Assembly (NCBI GenBank): GCA_016868035.1
Contig: VGID01000001.1
Span: 1 to 64,000, forward strand
From: Betaproteobacteria bacterium
GTDB lineage: Bacteria > Pseudomonadota > Gammaproteobacteria > Burkholderiales > SG8-41
Direction: 5' to 3'
DNA: 64,000 nt
Of the stretch, positions 18,579-27,125 are shown one piece after another. Positions within the stretch are counted from its first letter, which is position 1. Each line of letters starts with the position of its first letter. The notes under the pieces were generated by a model, which did not search any database, was not told where the DNA came from, and saw only the letters and a program-made list of their open reading frames with translations. A program made the position numbers and the translations under genes.

Positions 18579-18954
18579 GTTTTCCTCCTGATATATATAT
18601 AGATGAGACTTGCGGGAGCGCAGTGTATAGAGGTTGCCGAGCGGAGGTCAACCGCCGCCGTGATGTCCGCGCCGTCCTTTGGAACACCGTTACGCAACCG
18701 GGTTCCTGGTCGAAAGCGGGTGCTCGGCGTCCGCATAACCTCATGCCGGGTCAGGCAAAAAACCGCCATCAGCCGGGCTCGGCAAGGGATGGCCGTTTTC
18801 GCGTAAGGTTGTTGACAGCTTCACGCGCTGCGTGCCGAAACCCGCCTACGCGACCGTGCGGGATGCGGCCTGCGCCGCGGCTCGGCCTGCGTCCTGCTCG
18901 GGTGCGAAAAACGGTGGCATCATACGCACTCTCTCCCTGATCGAAAGAAAGAAA
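18579..18954. other. Gene-free divergent region, TAXI receptor / enolase-superfamily gene
   Basis: About 375 bases between divergent genes. It holds an ATATATATATA run at 18590-18600 and a TTGACA at 18812-18817 without a clear -10 at proper spacing. No gene or repeat array is seen. Promoters for both flanking genes are expected here. Confidence 0.5.
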
Positions 18955-20094
18955 ATGCCGAAGATCCAGTCCGTTTCCGTGTGCGTGGCACGCGTGCCGC
19001 TCGACGTCGTCACCTCCTTCGCGACCCGCACCGTGAGCGCGCGCGACTACTGCCTCGTGAAGGCGCGCTCGAGCGACGGCGTCGAGGGAATCGGCTTCTG
19101 CTACGTGGGCAGCGCCGGCGGGCGCATCGCGCAGGCCGCAGTCGAGGAGCTGCTCGCCAAGAAACTCATCGGGCAGGAATCGACACGCACTGAAGGTCTC
19201 TGGCACGAGATGTACCAGGAATCGCTGCTGCAGGGCCGCTCCGGATCCGTGATGCGCGCGATCTCGATCCTGGACATCGCCCTGTGGGACCTCAACGCGA
19301 GGGCCGCGAAGCTCCCGCTGCATAACTACCTCGGAGCACACGTCGCGGAGCGCGTGCCGGCGTACGCGAGCGGCGGCTACTATCTCGCCGGCAAAACGCC
19401 GAAAAAGCTGGGCGAGGAGATGGCCTCTTACGTGAAGGCGGGCTTCAAGGCCGTGAAGATGAAGGTCGGCCGGCTCTCGCCCAAGGAAGAGGAAACGCGC
19501 GTGCGCGCGGCGCGCGAGGCGGTCGGCCCCGATATCGCGCTCATGCTCGATGCGAACAATGCCTGGAATGACGTCCCCACCGCACTGCAGTACGTGCGCC
19601 GGTGGGAGAAGTACGACCCGTACTGGATCGAGGAGCCGTTCGGTCCGGATGACATTGACGGCCACGCCAAGCTCGCGCGGCTCACGCCGGTCGTGGTCGC
19701 GACCGGCGAGATCGCCTACGGGCGCTGGTACCACAAGGAGCTGCTCGACAAGGGGGGCGCCGAAATTTTGCAGACCGATGCGTGCGTGTGCGGCGGGGTG
19801 AGCGAATGGAAGCGCATTGCGGCGATGGCCTCGGGCTACGGCGTCACCGTCTGCCCGCACTGGTTTCACGACGTGCACGCGCCGCTCGTCGCGGCGACGC
19901 CCAACGCGCGCTACGTGGAGTTCTTCCCCGACGACCAGGTGCTCAATTTCCGGCGCCTGATCGACCGGCAGCTCCAGCACAAGAACGGCAATCTCCTGCT
20001 GCACCGGAGCCCAGGACTGGGATTCAGGTTCGACGAGAAGGCGGTGAAGCAGTACGCGCTCACGCCGGCGAAGCCTTGGTCTGTCTGCAAGTAG
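18955..20094 (+). CDS. Mandelate racemase/muconate lactonizing (enolase superfamily) enzyme
   Basis: A 379-residue enzyme starting MPKIQSVSVCVARVPLDV at ATG 18955. The (beta/alpha)7-beta barrel carries the KxK pair (Lys168, Lys170), the three metal ligands Asp199 (LDANNAW), Glu226 (EEP) and Glu252 (GEIAYG), and a His in CPHWFHDVHAP. These features place it in the mandelate racemase/sugar-acid dehydratase group. It likely abstracts the alpha-proton of a hydroxy acid or sugar acid. The Bug receptor downstream on the same strand (105-base gap) could supply the substrate. Exact substrate unknown. Confidence 0.92.
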   Translation: MPKIQSVSVCVARVPLDVVTSFATRTVSARDYCLVKARSSDGVEGIGFCYVGSAGGRIAQAAVEELLAKKLIGQESTRTEGLWHEMYQESLLQGRSGSVMRAISILDIALWDLNARAAKLPLHNYLGAHVAERVPAYASGGYYLAGKTPKKLGEEMASYVKAGFKAVKMKVGRLSPKEEETRVRAAREAVGPDIALMLDANNAWNDVPTALQYVRRWEKYDPYWIEEPFGPDDIDGHAKLARLTPVVVATGEIAYGRWYHKELLDKGGAEILQTDACVCGGVSEWKRIAAMASGYGVTVCPHWFHDVHAPLVAATPNARYVEFFPDDQVLNFRRLIDRQLQHKNGNLLLHRSPGLGFRFDEKAVKQYALTPAKPWSVCK

Positions 20095-20198
20095 GGGCCA
20101 CGGCGAAAACCGCGATACGTGCGGGTATTGAATACACCTGCGGGTTGCTACAATGACGCCGCACGCCATTAACGACGAAATCAGCGACGGAGGAAACC

Positions 20199-21176
20199 AT
20201 GGGGAAACGGCTGTTGCAGGCAGGGGGAGCCGCTTTTGCGGCAACCGCAATCGTCGTGGTATCGACCGCCACGGCACAAGACTATCCGAGTAGGCCGATA
20301 CGCATGGTCGTTCCGTTCGCGGCGGGCGGTGCGACGGACGTGCCGACCCGGCTCACGGCGGCAAAGCTGTCGGAACGGTTCGGGCAACCGGTCGTGATCG
20401 ACAATCGCCCGGGGGCCGGAGGCATGGTCGGCACGGCCGTGGCGGCGGGGGCGGCGCCGGACGGCTACACCGTACTGATGACCTCCACGCCTTTCGTGCT
20501 GAGCCCGCACATGTACAAGAACCTGACCTACGATCCGCTCAAGGACTTCGTGCAGGTGACTCAATTCGGTGCGGCGCCCAACGTCCTGATCGTGCACCCG
20601 TCGCTGCCGGCGAAATCGGTGAAGGAACTCGTGGCGCTCGCCAAGGGGCAGCCGGGGAAACTGGACTGGGCCTCTTCGGGGAGCGGCGGCGGCCAGCATC
20701 TGTTCGGCGAGCTGTTCATGTCCATGGCGGGCGTCAAGATCACGCACGTCCCGTACAAAGGCAGCGGCGCGGCCATTGCGGACGTTCTCGGCGGGCAGGT
20801 GAAAATCGGATTTCCCGGGATCGTCATTGCGTTGCCCCATCACAAGGCGGGGCGCGTGCTTGCGCTGGGCGTGACCACCGCGCGGCGCTCGCCGCAGATG
20901 CCCGATGTACCGAGCATCGCGGAAGCCGGGCTGCCGGGCTACGAGGCCACGTTCTGGCTCGGCATGTCCGTGCCCAGAGGCACGCCGAAAGCCATCATCG
21001 ACAAGCTGCACAAGGAGACCACTGCTTTGTTGCAATCGCGGGACGTGGTCGAAGGTTTCGAGCGCAGCGGCACCAACGCCGTGCCCTCAAGCCCCGAGCA
21101 GTTCAGGAAATTCATCCTGTCGGAATACGAGAAATGGGGGAAGGTCATCCGCGATGCGGGAATACAAGCCAACTGA
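20199..21176 (+). CDS. Bug-family (TctC-like) periplasmic receptor
   Basis: A 325-residue receptor of the tripartite tricarboxylate transporter family. It has a signal peptide (cleavage near TATAQ), then YPSRPIRMVVPFAAGGATD, the signature ligand loop in which the AGGATD turn contacts carboxylates. 'DNRPGAGGMVGTAVAA', 'DPLKDFVQVTQFG' and 'THVPYKGSGAAIADVLGG' also mark the family. GGAGG lies eight bases upstream of the start. It follows the enolase-superfamily enzyme. No TctA/TctB membrane component is nearby, as is usual for most Bug genes. A terminator follows. Confidence 0.95.
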   Translation: MGKRLLQAGGAAFAATAIVVVSTATAQDYPSRPIRMVVPFAAGGATDVPTRLTAAKLSERFGQPVVIDNRPGAGGMVGTAVAAGAAPDGYTVLMTSTPFVLSPHMYKNLTYDPLKDFVQVTQFGAAPNVLIVHPSLPAKSVKELVALAKGQPGKLDWASSGSGGGQHLFGELFMSMAGVKITHVPYKGSGAAIADVLGGQVKIGFPGIVIALPHHKAGRVLALGVTTARRSPQMPDVPSIAEAGLPGYEATFWLGMSVPRGTPKAIIDKLHKETTALLQSRDVVEGFERSGTNAVPSSPEQFRKFILSEYEKWGKVIRDAGIQAN

Positions 21177-21218
21177 GAGCGGGTTTCTCAGCGCTTCGCT
21201 GCCGTGTCGCGGGAACGA

Positions 21219-21246
21219 CGCCGGCCGAAAACCGGCCGGCGTTTTT
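21219..21246 (+). terminator. Rho-independent terminator after Bug receptor
   Basis: A perfect 9-bp stem (21219-21227 with 21233-21241) with loop AAAAC is followed by TTTTT, 43 bases after the stop codon. It separates the receptor from the aldo-keto reductase. Confidence 0.9.
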
Positions 21247-21270
21247 CCGTACGGGTGTTGAGCAGCGGAT

Positions 21271-22149
21271 ATGGAAAAGGCCGCAGCAGCAAGGACGCAA
21301 ACGTCGCCGGTCACCGCGGTTAATCCCGTCCCCACCCTGCCCGCGCGCGGCGCCGAAATCCCGGTGATCGGCTTCGGCACCTCGCAGCTCGGCGAGTGCG
21401 GCGAGATCGTCGCGGCGGCGTTGAAGCTCGGCTACCGCCACGTCGACACCGCCTGGAAGTACGGCACGGAGAAGGGCGTCGGAGAAGGCATGCGCGCCTC
21501 CGGCGTCCCGCGCAAGGACATCTTTTTGTGCACCAAGGTCTCGCACGAGTACCTGCGCGCCGCCGACTTCGCGCGCTCGGTGGACGAGAGCTTGAAGCGC
21601 CTGCAAACGCATTACGTGGACCTCCTGCTCGTGCACTGGCCGAGCACCGAGGGCATTCCACTCTCCGAGACGATGAGCGCGCTTGCAAGAGCGAAGCGCG
21701 AAGGCAAGACGCGGCACATCGGCGTCGCGAATTTCAACATCGCGCTCACCGAGGAAGCGATGCGGCTGTGCCCCGAGCCGTTCTCGGTGCTGCAGGCCGA
21801 GTACCACCCGTACCTCGACCAGTCGAAGGTGCTCGCGTTTTGCCGCCGCGCCGGACTCGTGTTCATGGCCTATTGCCCGCTCGGCCGCGGGCGGGTGTTC
21901 AAGGATTCCGTGCTCGCCGAGATCGCGCGCAACCGCGGCAAGACCATCGCGCAGGTCGCGCTGCGCTGGCTCGTGCAGCAAGGCAACATCGCTCCCATTC
22001 CGCGCTCCTCGAACCCCGCGCACATGGCCGAAAGCCTCGCCGTGTTCGATTTCGAGCTGTCGGAGGCCGAGATGGGCAGGATCTTCGCGCTCAAGCGCTC
22101 CGACGGCAGGATCGCGAACCCGGCGGGCCGCGCCCCCGCCTGGGACTGA
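21271..22149 (+). CDS. Aldo/keto reductase
   Basis: A 292-residue NADPH-dependent TIM-barrel oxidoreductase. The catalytic tetrad is Asp59 and Tyr64 (HVDTAWKYG), Lys89 (LCTKV) and His122 (LLVHWPS). The cofactor-binding 'IPIPRSSNP' analogue reads 'IAPIPRSSNPAHMAESLAVF'. It resembles 2,5-diketo-D-gluconate reductases (AKR5). The usual YGNE reads YGTE. The start at 21271 lies 25 bases after the preceding terminator; the first 20 residues are probably disordered. A heptad array follows the gene. Confidence 0.93.
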   Translation: MEKAAAARTQTSPVTAVNPVPTLPARGAEIPVIGFGTSQLGECGEIVAAALKLGYRHVDTAWKYGTEKGVGEGMRASGVPRKDIFLCTKVSHEYLRAADFARSVDESLKRLQTHYVDLLLVHWPSTEGIPLSETMSALARAKREGKTRHIGVANFNIALTEEAMRLCPEPFSVLQAEYHPYLDQSKVLAFCRRAGLVFMAYCPLGRGRVFKDSVLAEIARNRGKTIAQVALRWLVQQGNIAPIPRSSNPAHMAESLAVFDFELSEAEMGRIFALKRSDGRIANPAGRAPAWD

Positions 22150-22184
22150 GGCCCCGGCGCAGCCGCGAACGAGTGGCAAGGTGA

Positions 22185-22212
22185 CGACTCACGACTCACG
22201 ATTCACGACTCA
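22185..22212. repeat. Heptad repeat CGACTCA, 4 units
   Basis: CGACTCA, CGACTCA, CGATTCA, CGACTCA lie between the aldo/keto reductase and the ankyrin gene. Member of the 7-bp-period family. Confidence 0.88.
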
Positions 22213-22247
22213 CCACGAATGCGGTGGCGAAGCGACGGGGTGACGAA

Positions 22248-23039
22248 ATGGTGAATAGCGGAGCCGAGCGGATGGAACGCGAGGCCGGCGGGAACCTAAA
22301 GCCGCCGGCACTCTCGGCCGACGCGACCCCGATGCTGATCGTGCGGCAGGTGCGGCAAGCACTGCGCACCGCGCTCTGTGGCTTCATCGCGTGCTACGCG
22401 ATCGTTCTGTACGGGCAGGTTCCGCCGTCTGCTGCAGAGCTTGCAACGTACGCCGGCCTACACGCCGCGGCGGCACGGGGCGATGCAGCGGAGATCCGGG
22501 CGCTACTCGCGAAGGGCGCCCGGCTCGACGTGCGCGACGCCTACGCTCGCACCCCGCTGCACGTCGCGGCCTACCGCGGCCGTCATGAAGCCATGCGCGC
22601 GCTCGTGGCCGCCGGCGCGAACCCCAACGCGCTGGAACGGGACCGCTACGATATCGTCACCATCGCAGCCGTCGCCAACGATGTACCGACGCTGAAAGTG
22701 GCGCTTGCGCTGGGCGCGAGCACGAAGAACGTTACCAGCCGCTACGACGGCACCGCGTTGATCGCCGCCGCGCATCTGGGGCACGCGGAGGTCGTGCGCA
22801 CGCTGATCGGCGCCGGGGCGCCCCTCGATCACGTCAACAATCTGGGCTGGACCGCGTTGATCGAATCCATCGTGCTCGGTGACGGCGGCCCGCGCCACAC
22901 GGACACGCTGAACGCGCTCGTCGAGGCCGGAGCGAACGTGAATCTCGCCGATCGCAACGGACAAACGCCGCTCGCGCTTGCCCGCAGGCGCGGCTACACG
23001 GAAATGGCGAAGCTGCTCGAGCGCGCCGGGGCACGGTGA
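22248..23039 (+). CDS. Ankyrin-repeat protein, membrane-anchored or exported
   Basis: A 263-residue protein. ATG 22248 follows GGGGTGACGAA; a GTG at 22224 is an alternative. A hydrophobic segment (about residues 40-58, 'ALCGFIACYAIVLYGQV') suggests a signal anchor. Residues 65-263 form about five ankyrin repeats ('GLHAAAARGDAAEIRALLAK', 'TPLHVAAYRGRHEAMRALV', 'GTALIAAAHLGHAEVVRTLI', 'TPLALARRRGYTEMAKLLE'). It presumably mediates protein-protein contacts in the periplasm. It stands 126 bases ahead of the M16 peptidase, but any functional link is unproven. Confidence 0.87.
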   Translation: MVNSGAERMEREAGGNLKPPALSADATPMLIVRQVRQALRTALCGFIACYAIVLYGQVPPSAAELATYAGLHAAAARGDAAEIRALLAKGARLDVRDAYARTPLHVAAYRGRHEAMRALVAAGANPNALERDRYDIVTIAAVANDVPTLKVALALGASTKNVTSRYDGTALIAAAHLGHAEVVRTLIGAGAPLDHVNNLGWTALIESIVLGDGGPRHTDTLNALVEAGANVNLADRNGQTPLALARRRGYTEMAKLLERAGAR

Positions 23040-23165
23040 AAGGAAGAGACGACGAAGCGATGTTGGGCCGTAATCACATCGCCGCGCGCCGCCCGGTTCC
23101 GGGACGGCCCGGTCTTTCGCCGTCCCGCAAGGGCGCGAGGGAATCAACGTGACCCGAGAGGCGCG

Positions 23166-25883
23166 ATGCGCCCGCGTATCCTGAAAACGGCCCTCGCGCG
23201 GTTCATGCTGCCGGGGCTTGTTGCGCTGCTCGCCGCCTTTGCGGCGAGTGCGGCCGAAATTCCGCACCGCGTCACCGCCGTCGAGGGCGTCGCCGAGTAC
23301 CGGCTCGAAAACGGCCTGCGCGTGCTCACGGTCCCGGACCCGGGTCTCGACACCATCACGCTCTACATCACCTACCTCGTGGGCGCGCGCCACGAGGGCT
23401 ACGGCGAGAAGGGCATGGCGCACCTGCTCGAGCACCTGTTCTTCAAGGGATCGAAGCGCCACCCCAACATCCGCGAGGAGGTGGCGCGCCGCGGCGACCA
23501 GTGGAACGGCGGCACCGGCTACGACCAAACCTTCTACTTCATCACGCTCGCGGCGAGCGACGAGAACCTGGACTGGGCGCTCGGCATGGAGGCGGACCGC
23601 ATGGTCAACGCGTTCATCGCGAAGGCCGACCTCGACAGCGAGATGACCGTGGTTCGCAACGAGATGGAGACGGCCGAGAACAGCCCCGAGTCGGTGCTCT
23701 TCGAGCGCATGCAGCGCCTCGCGTTCGCGTGGCACAACTACGGCAACCCGATCCTCGGCACGCGCTCGGACCTCGAGCGCATGCCGATCGAGCGGCTGCA
23801 GGCGTTCTACCGGACGTGGTACCGGCCGGACAACGCGGTGCTGATCCTCGGCGGGCGTTTCGACGAGCCGCGTGCGCTGGAGCTCGTGGCGCGGCACTTC
23901 GGAGCGGTCCCGCGACCGGCGCACCCGTTGCCGGAAACCTACACCGTCGAGCCGCCGCAGGACGGCGAGCGCACGGTGACGCTGCGCCGCGCGGGCGACA
24001 CGCAGCTGGCGGCCGTGATGTACCGCGGGCCCGCGGGCAGCCACCCCGACTACGCGGCGATGGACGTGCTGACCTACGCGCTCGCCCTCACCCCGACCGG
24101 GAGGCTGCACCGGGCGCTGGTGCAGGCCGGCAAGGCAAGCGCGGTCGCCGGGTACCAGCCCGCGCTGCACGATCCAGGCTACGTCTATTTCGACGCGCGT
24201 CTCGGCAGGGACGGATCGCTCGAAGCCGCGCGCGACGCGCTCCTCGAGACGGTCGAAGGCGTGGTGCGGGACCCGGTCCGCGAGGACGAGGTGGAGCACG
24301 CCAAGCGGGCGCTGCTCAGCGAAATCGCCCGAATCGAGCTCGAATCCGGCTCGCTGATCCGGGCGCTTTCCGATTTCTCGGGGGCCGGCGACTGGCGCCT
24401 GTTCTTCCTCTACCGCGACCGGCTCGCGCGGGTGACCGCCGCGGACGTGCGCCGGGTGGCGGAGACCTATCTGAAGCCGGCCAACCGCGTGCTCGGACTG
24501 TTTGTGCCGACCGACCAGCCCGAGCGCACCGAGATCCCGCCCGCGCCCGCGCTTGCGCACGCGCTCGCCGACTACCGCGGCGGCAAGGGTATCCAGCCCG
24601 GCGAAGCGTTCGACCCGTCCCCGCGCAATCTCGAGGACCGCATCGTGCGGCGCGAACTCGCAAACGGCATGCGCGTCGCGCTCCTGCCCAAGAAAACCCG
24701 GGGCCAGAGCCTCGTCGCCAATCTCGCCTTGTACTGGGGCGACGAGCAGAGCACGATGCACCGCAGTGTCGCGTGCACGCTGGCGGGCGAGATGCTCGCG
24801 CGCGGCACGGCGAAGCGCTCGCGCGCCGGGCTGCGCGACGCCCTCGACCGGCTCAAGTCGGCCGTTTCGGTGAACAGCAGCGGCGCGGCAATCGAGACGC
24901 GGCGCGCACAGCTCCCCGACACGCTGCGACTCGTCGCCGAAATGCTGCGCGCGCCGTCGTTCCCGCCGGACGAGTTCGAGCAGTTGCGGCGCGAGGCGCT
25001 CACCGACATCGAATCGCGCCGCAGCGAACCGTGGGAAATCGCCGCGCGAGAGCTGGCGCGCTACCTGCACCCCTACCCGGTCGGCCACTGGCGCTACACC
25101 CAGTCCTTCGACGAGCGCATGGAGGCGCTGCGTCGCGCGAGCCTCGACGACGCCAGGCGCTGCTACGAGGAGTTCTTCGGCGCTACCCGCGCCGAATTTG
25201 TCGCCGTGGGCGACTTCGATCCGCGGGCCGTCATGGGACTGCTGGAGGAGCTGTTCGGAGACTGGAAGAGCCCCCGGCCCTACCGGCGCGTACCCGAGCG
25301 CCACTTCGAGCGTCCCGCGGCTGCGCGCGAGATCCGTACGCCCGACAAGGCGAACGCGGTCCTGCGCGCCGGGCTGAACGTGGAGATGCGCGACGACCAT
25401 CCCGACTATCCCGCGCTGGTGCTCGCCAACTACCTCCTGGGCGGCTCGTCGAACGCCCGCATACCGGTGCGCGTGCGCGAGAACGAAGGACTGTCCTACA
25501 GCACCACGGCGTGGTTCACTGCCCGGGCGCTCGACGCCACCGCGAGCTTCGCGATCGCCGCGACCTTCGCCCCCGCGAACAAGGCGCGCGTCGAGAAGGC
25601 GATCCGCGAGGAGATCGCGCGCGCGCGCTCCGGGGGCTTCACGCTCGAGGAGACCGAGACGGCAAAGAAGGGGTTGCTGCAGGCGCGGCGCCTCGAGCGC
25701 ACGCGCGACCGCTCGCTCGCGGGCCGGCTCTCGTACTACCTGTACTGGGATCGCACGTTCGACTGGGACGTGGAGTTCGAGAACCGCATCGCCGCGCTCA
25801 CGCCGGATGCGACGCGCGACGCGCTGCGCCGCCACCTCGATCCCTCGCAGCTATCCGTGGTCACGGCGGGAGATTTCAGATAA
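23166..25883 (+). CDS. M16-family zinc metallopeptidase (two-module, exported)
   Basis: A 905-residue periplasmic protease. The signal peptide (MRPRILKTALARFMLPGLV..., cleaved near SAAE) precedes the N-terminal M16 module with the inverted zinc site His86-Leu-Leu-Glu89-His90. The distal Glu is in the NEMETAENSP segment (about residue 168). A second, inactive M16-like module occupies roughly residues 450-900, as in pitrilysin-type enzymes where two clams enclose short unfolded peptides. Length is typical. The minus strand has a spurious 1110-codon open frame caused by high GC. Confidence 0.95.
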   Translation: MRPRILKTALARFMLPGLVALLAAFAASAAEIPHRVTAVEGVAEYRLENGLRVLTVPDPGLDTITLYITYLVGARHEGYGEKGMAHLLEHLFFKGSKRHPNIREEVARRGDQWNGGTGYDQTFYFITLAASDENLDWALGMEADRMVNAFIAKADLDSEMTVVRNEMETAENSPESVLFERMQRLAFAWHNYGNPILGTRSDLERMPIERLQAFYRTWYRPDNAVLILGGRFDEPRALELVARHFGAVPRPAHPLPETYTVEPPQDGERTVTLRRAGDTQLAAVMYRGPAGSHPDYAAMDVLTYALALTPTGRLHRALVQAGKASAVAGYQPALHDPGYVYFDARLGRDGSLEAARDALLETVEGVVRDPVREDEVEHAKRALLSEIARIELESGSLIRALSDFSGAGDWRLFFLYRDRLARVTAADVRRVAETYLKPANRVLGLFVPTDQPERTEIPPAPALAHALADYRGGKGIQPGEAFDPSPRNLEDRIVRRELANGMRVALLPKKTRGQSLVANLALYWGDEQSTMHRSVACTLAGEMLARGTAKRSRAGLRDALDRLKSAVSVNSSGAAIETRRAQLPDTLRLVAEMLRAPSFPPDEFEQLRREALTDIESRRSEPWEIAARELARYLHPYPVGHWRYTQSFDERMEALRRASLDDARRCYEEFFGATRAEFVAVGDFDPRAVMGLLEELFGDWKSPRPYRRVPERHFERPAAAREIRTPDKANAVLRAGLNVEMRDDHPDYPALVLANYLLGGSSNARIPVRVRENEGLSYSTTAWFTARALDATASFAIAATFAPANKARVEKAIREEIARARSGGFTLEETETAKKGLLQARRLERTRDRSLAGRLSYYLYWDRTFDWDVEFENRIAALTPDATRDALRRHLDPSQLSVVTAGDFR

Positions 25884-25937
25884 ACGGGCGCGCCGGCAAA
25901 CGGGGCGCGCCGCCGCTACGGTCCGGCGGGCCCGGGT

Positions 25938-26933
25938 TCAGGACCCGGTCCTCTTCTTCTTGCCCGCCACCACCGGATTCAGGAAATTTCGCGCGTCGTA
26001 GATCTCGCCGCGCAGGTAGCTGATGATGTTGTGCGCCGCAATGGTGCCCATCTGGACCGCGGCATCCGTCGTGAAGGCGGCAATGTGCGGCGTGCACACG
26101 ACGTTGGGCATCACAAGAAGCGGGTTCGCGGGGTCCACGGGCTCCATCGCGAAGGTGTCGAGCCCCGCCCCGGCGAGCCGCCCGCTCTGCAGCGCGGCGA
26201 CGAGCGCAGGCTCGTCGATCAACTTTCCGCGCGCGGTATTGATGAGAAGCGCGCCCGGCTTCATCCGCCGCAGCTCCTTTTCCCCGATCATGCCTCTCGT
26301 CTTGTCGGTGAGCGGACAGTGCAGGCTCAGGATGTCCACGCGGCCGAGCAGCTTCTCCAGGCTCTGTTCCCACTCCATGCCCTGGGGAAGCTCGGAACGC
26401 GCGCGGGAATGGATGAGTACGCGCGCCCCGCAGGCGCTCGCGAGCCGTGCCGTTCGCCGGCCGATCTGCCCGTGGCCCACGATGCCCACGGTGCGGCTCC
26501 GGAAGTCCGTTACCAGGTAGGCCGGATCCCTCCAGACGCCTTTCCGCAGCTCGCGGTCGAACCGCGGAAGCTCCCGCGCGAGGCACAGCATGAGCGCGAG
26601 CGCGTGCTCCGCGACCGCGTCCGCATTGGCGCCGCTCGTCACCATCACCGCGACGCCATGCGCGGTCGCGCATTCCAGGTCCACCGAGTCGATGCCCGCG
26701 CCGTGCTTCGAGATGATCCTGAGGTCCCTCGCCGCCGCGAACACCGCCGGCGTAAACGGCGCCGGACCGCGCAGCAGCACCGCGTCCACTCTGCGGCGCG
26801 TGAACTCCGACAGCACGGCTTTCTCGTCGACCGGGTTGTGCATGAAGGCGATGTCCGCACCGGCACCGCGCAGGAGTTCCTGCGCCAGCTCCGACACGTT
26901 CGTTGATGTCACCAGGACGAGCGGTTTGCTCAT
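25938..26933 (-). CDS. D-isomer-specific 2-hydroxyacid dehydrogenase
   Basis: A 331-residue NAD-dependent dehydrogenase. The Rossmann motif is 'TVGIVGHGQIGRRTARLA'. Arg and Glu of the catalytic set lie in 'LINTARGKLIDEPAL' and 'DTFAMEPVDPANPLL', and the catalytic His in CTPHIAAFTTDA. This resembles hydroxypyruvate/phosphoglycerate-type dehydrogenases without a regulatory ACT domain. It is transcribed towards the M16 gene and lies divergently from the FMN-dependent hydroxyacid dehydrogenase at 27126, so the pair could interconvert 2-oxo and 2-hydroxy acids. Confidence 0.94.
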   Translation of the reverse strand: MSKPLVLVTSTNVSELAQELLRGAGADIAFMHNPVDEKAVLSEFTRRRVDAVLLRGPAPFTPAVFAAARDLRIISKHGAGIDSVDLECATAHGVAVMVTSGANADAVAEHALALMLCLARELPRFDRELRKGVWRDPAYLVTDFRSRTVGIVGHGQIGRRTARLASACGARVLIHSRARSELPQGMEWEQSLEKLLGRVDILSLHCPLTDKTRGMIGEKELRRMKPGALLINTARGKLIDEPALVAALQSGRLAGAGLDTFAMEPVDPANPLLVMPNVVCTPHIAAFTTDAAVQMGTIAAHNIISYLRGEIYDARNFLNPVVAGKKKRTGS

Positions 26934-27006
26934 GAGGTGTTTCCGCCTGTTGGCCGGTGCGGGGATTCCAATACAATACCCGATATTGCTTGCCGTAGTG
27001 ACGGAG

Positions 27007-27114
27007 TAATGGGTAATGGGTAATGGGTAATGGGTAATGGGTAATGGGTAATGGCGGAGCGGTTCTCGCTGCTATAGTTCTTGTGCATTACTCATCACCC
27101 ATCACTCATCACCG
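27007..27114. repeat. Two-arm heptad element: TAATGGG x6.9 and ATCACTC x4
   Basis: Left arm 27007-27054 is nearly seven TAATGGG units. Right arm 27087-27114 is ATTACTC, ATCACCC, ATCACTC, ATCACCG. The right arm is an imperfect reverse complement of the left. The 32-base spacer contains TATAGT. The element fills the divergent region and ends 11 bases before the ATG of the FMN dehydrogenase, leaving no room for a normal ribosome-binding site. Confidence 0.92.
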
Positions 27115-27125
27115 GTATTTCCGAT

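Noticed and set aside
18812-18817. TTGACA as -35 of the enolase-superfamily gene
   Set aside because: No TATAAT-like hexamer occurs 16-18 bases downstream, and the distance to the start is about 140 bases, so evidence is insufficient.
22503-25835. A 1110-codon open frame on the minus strand
   Set aside because: It is the antisense shadow of the M16 peptidase gene; its composition is Arg/Ala-rich and it lacks any domain pattern. Similar long shadows oppose rpoD, dnaG, the TRAP permease and others.
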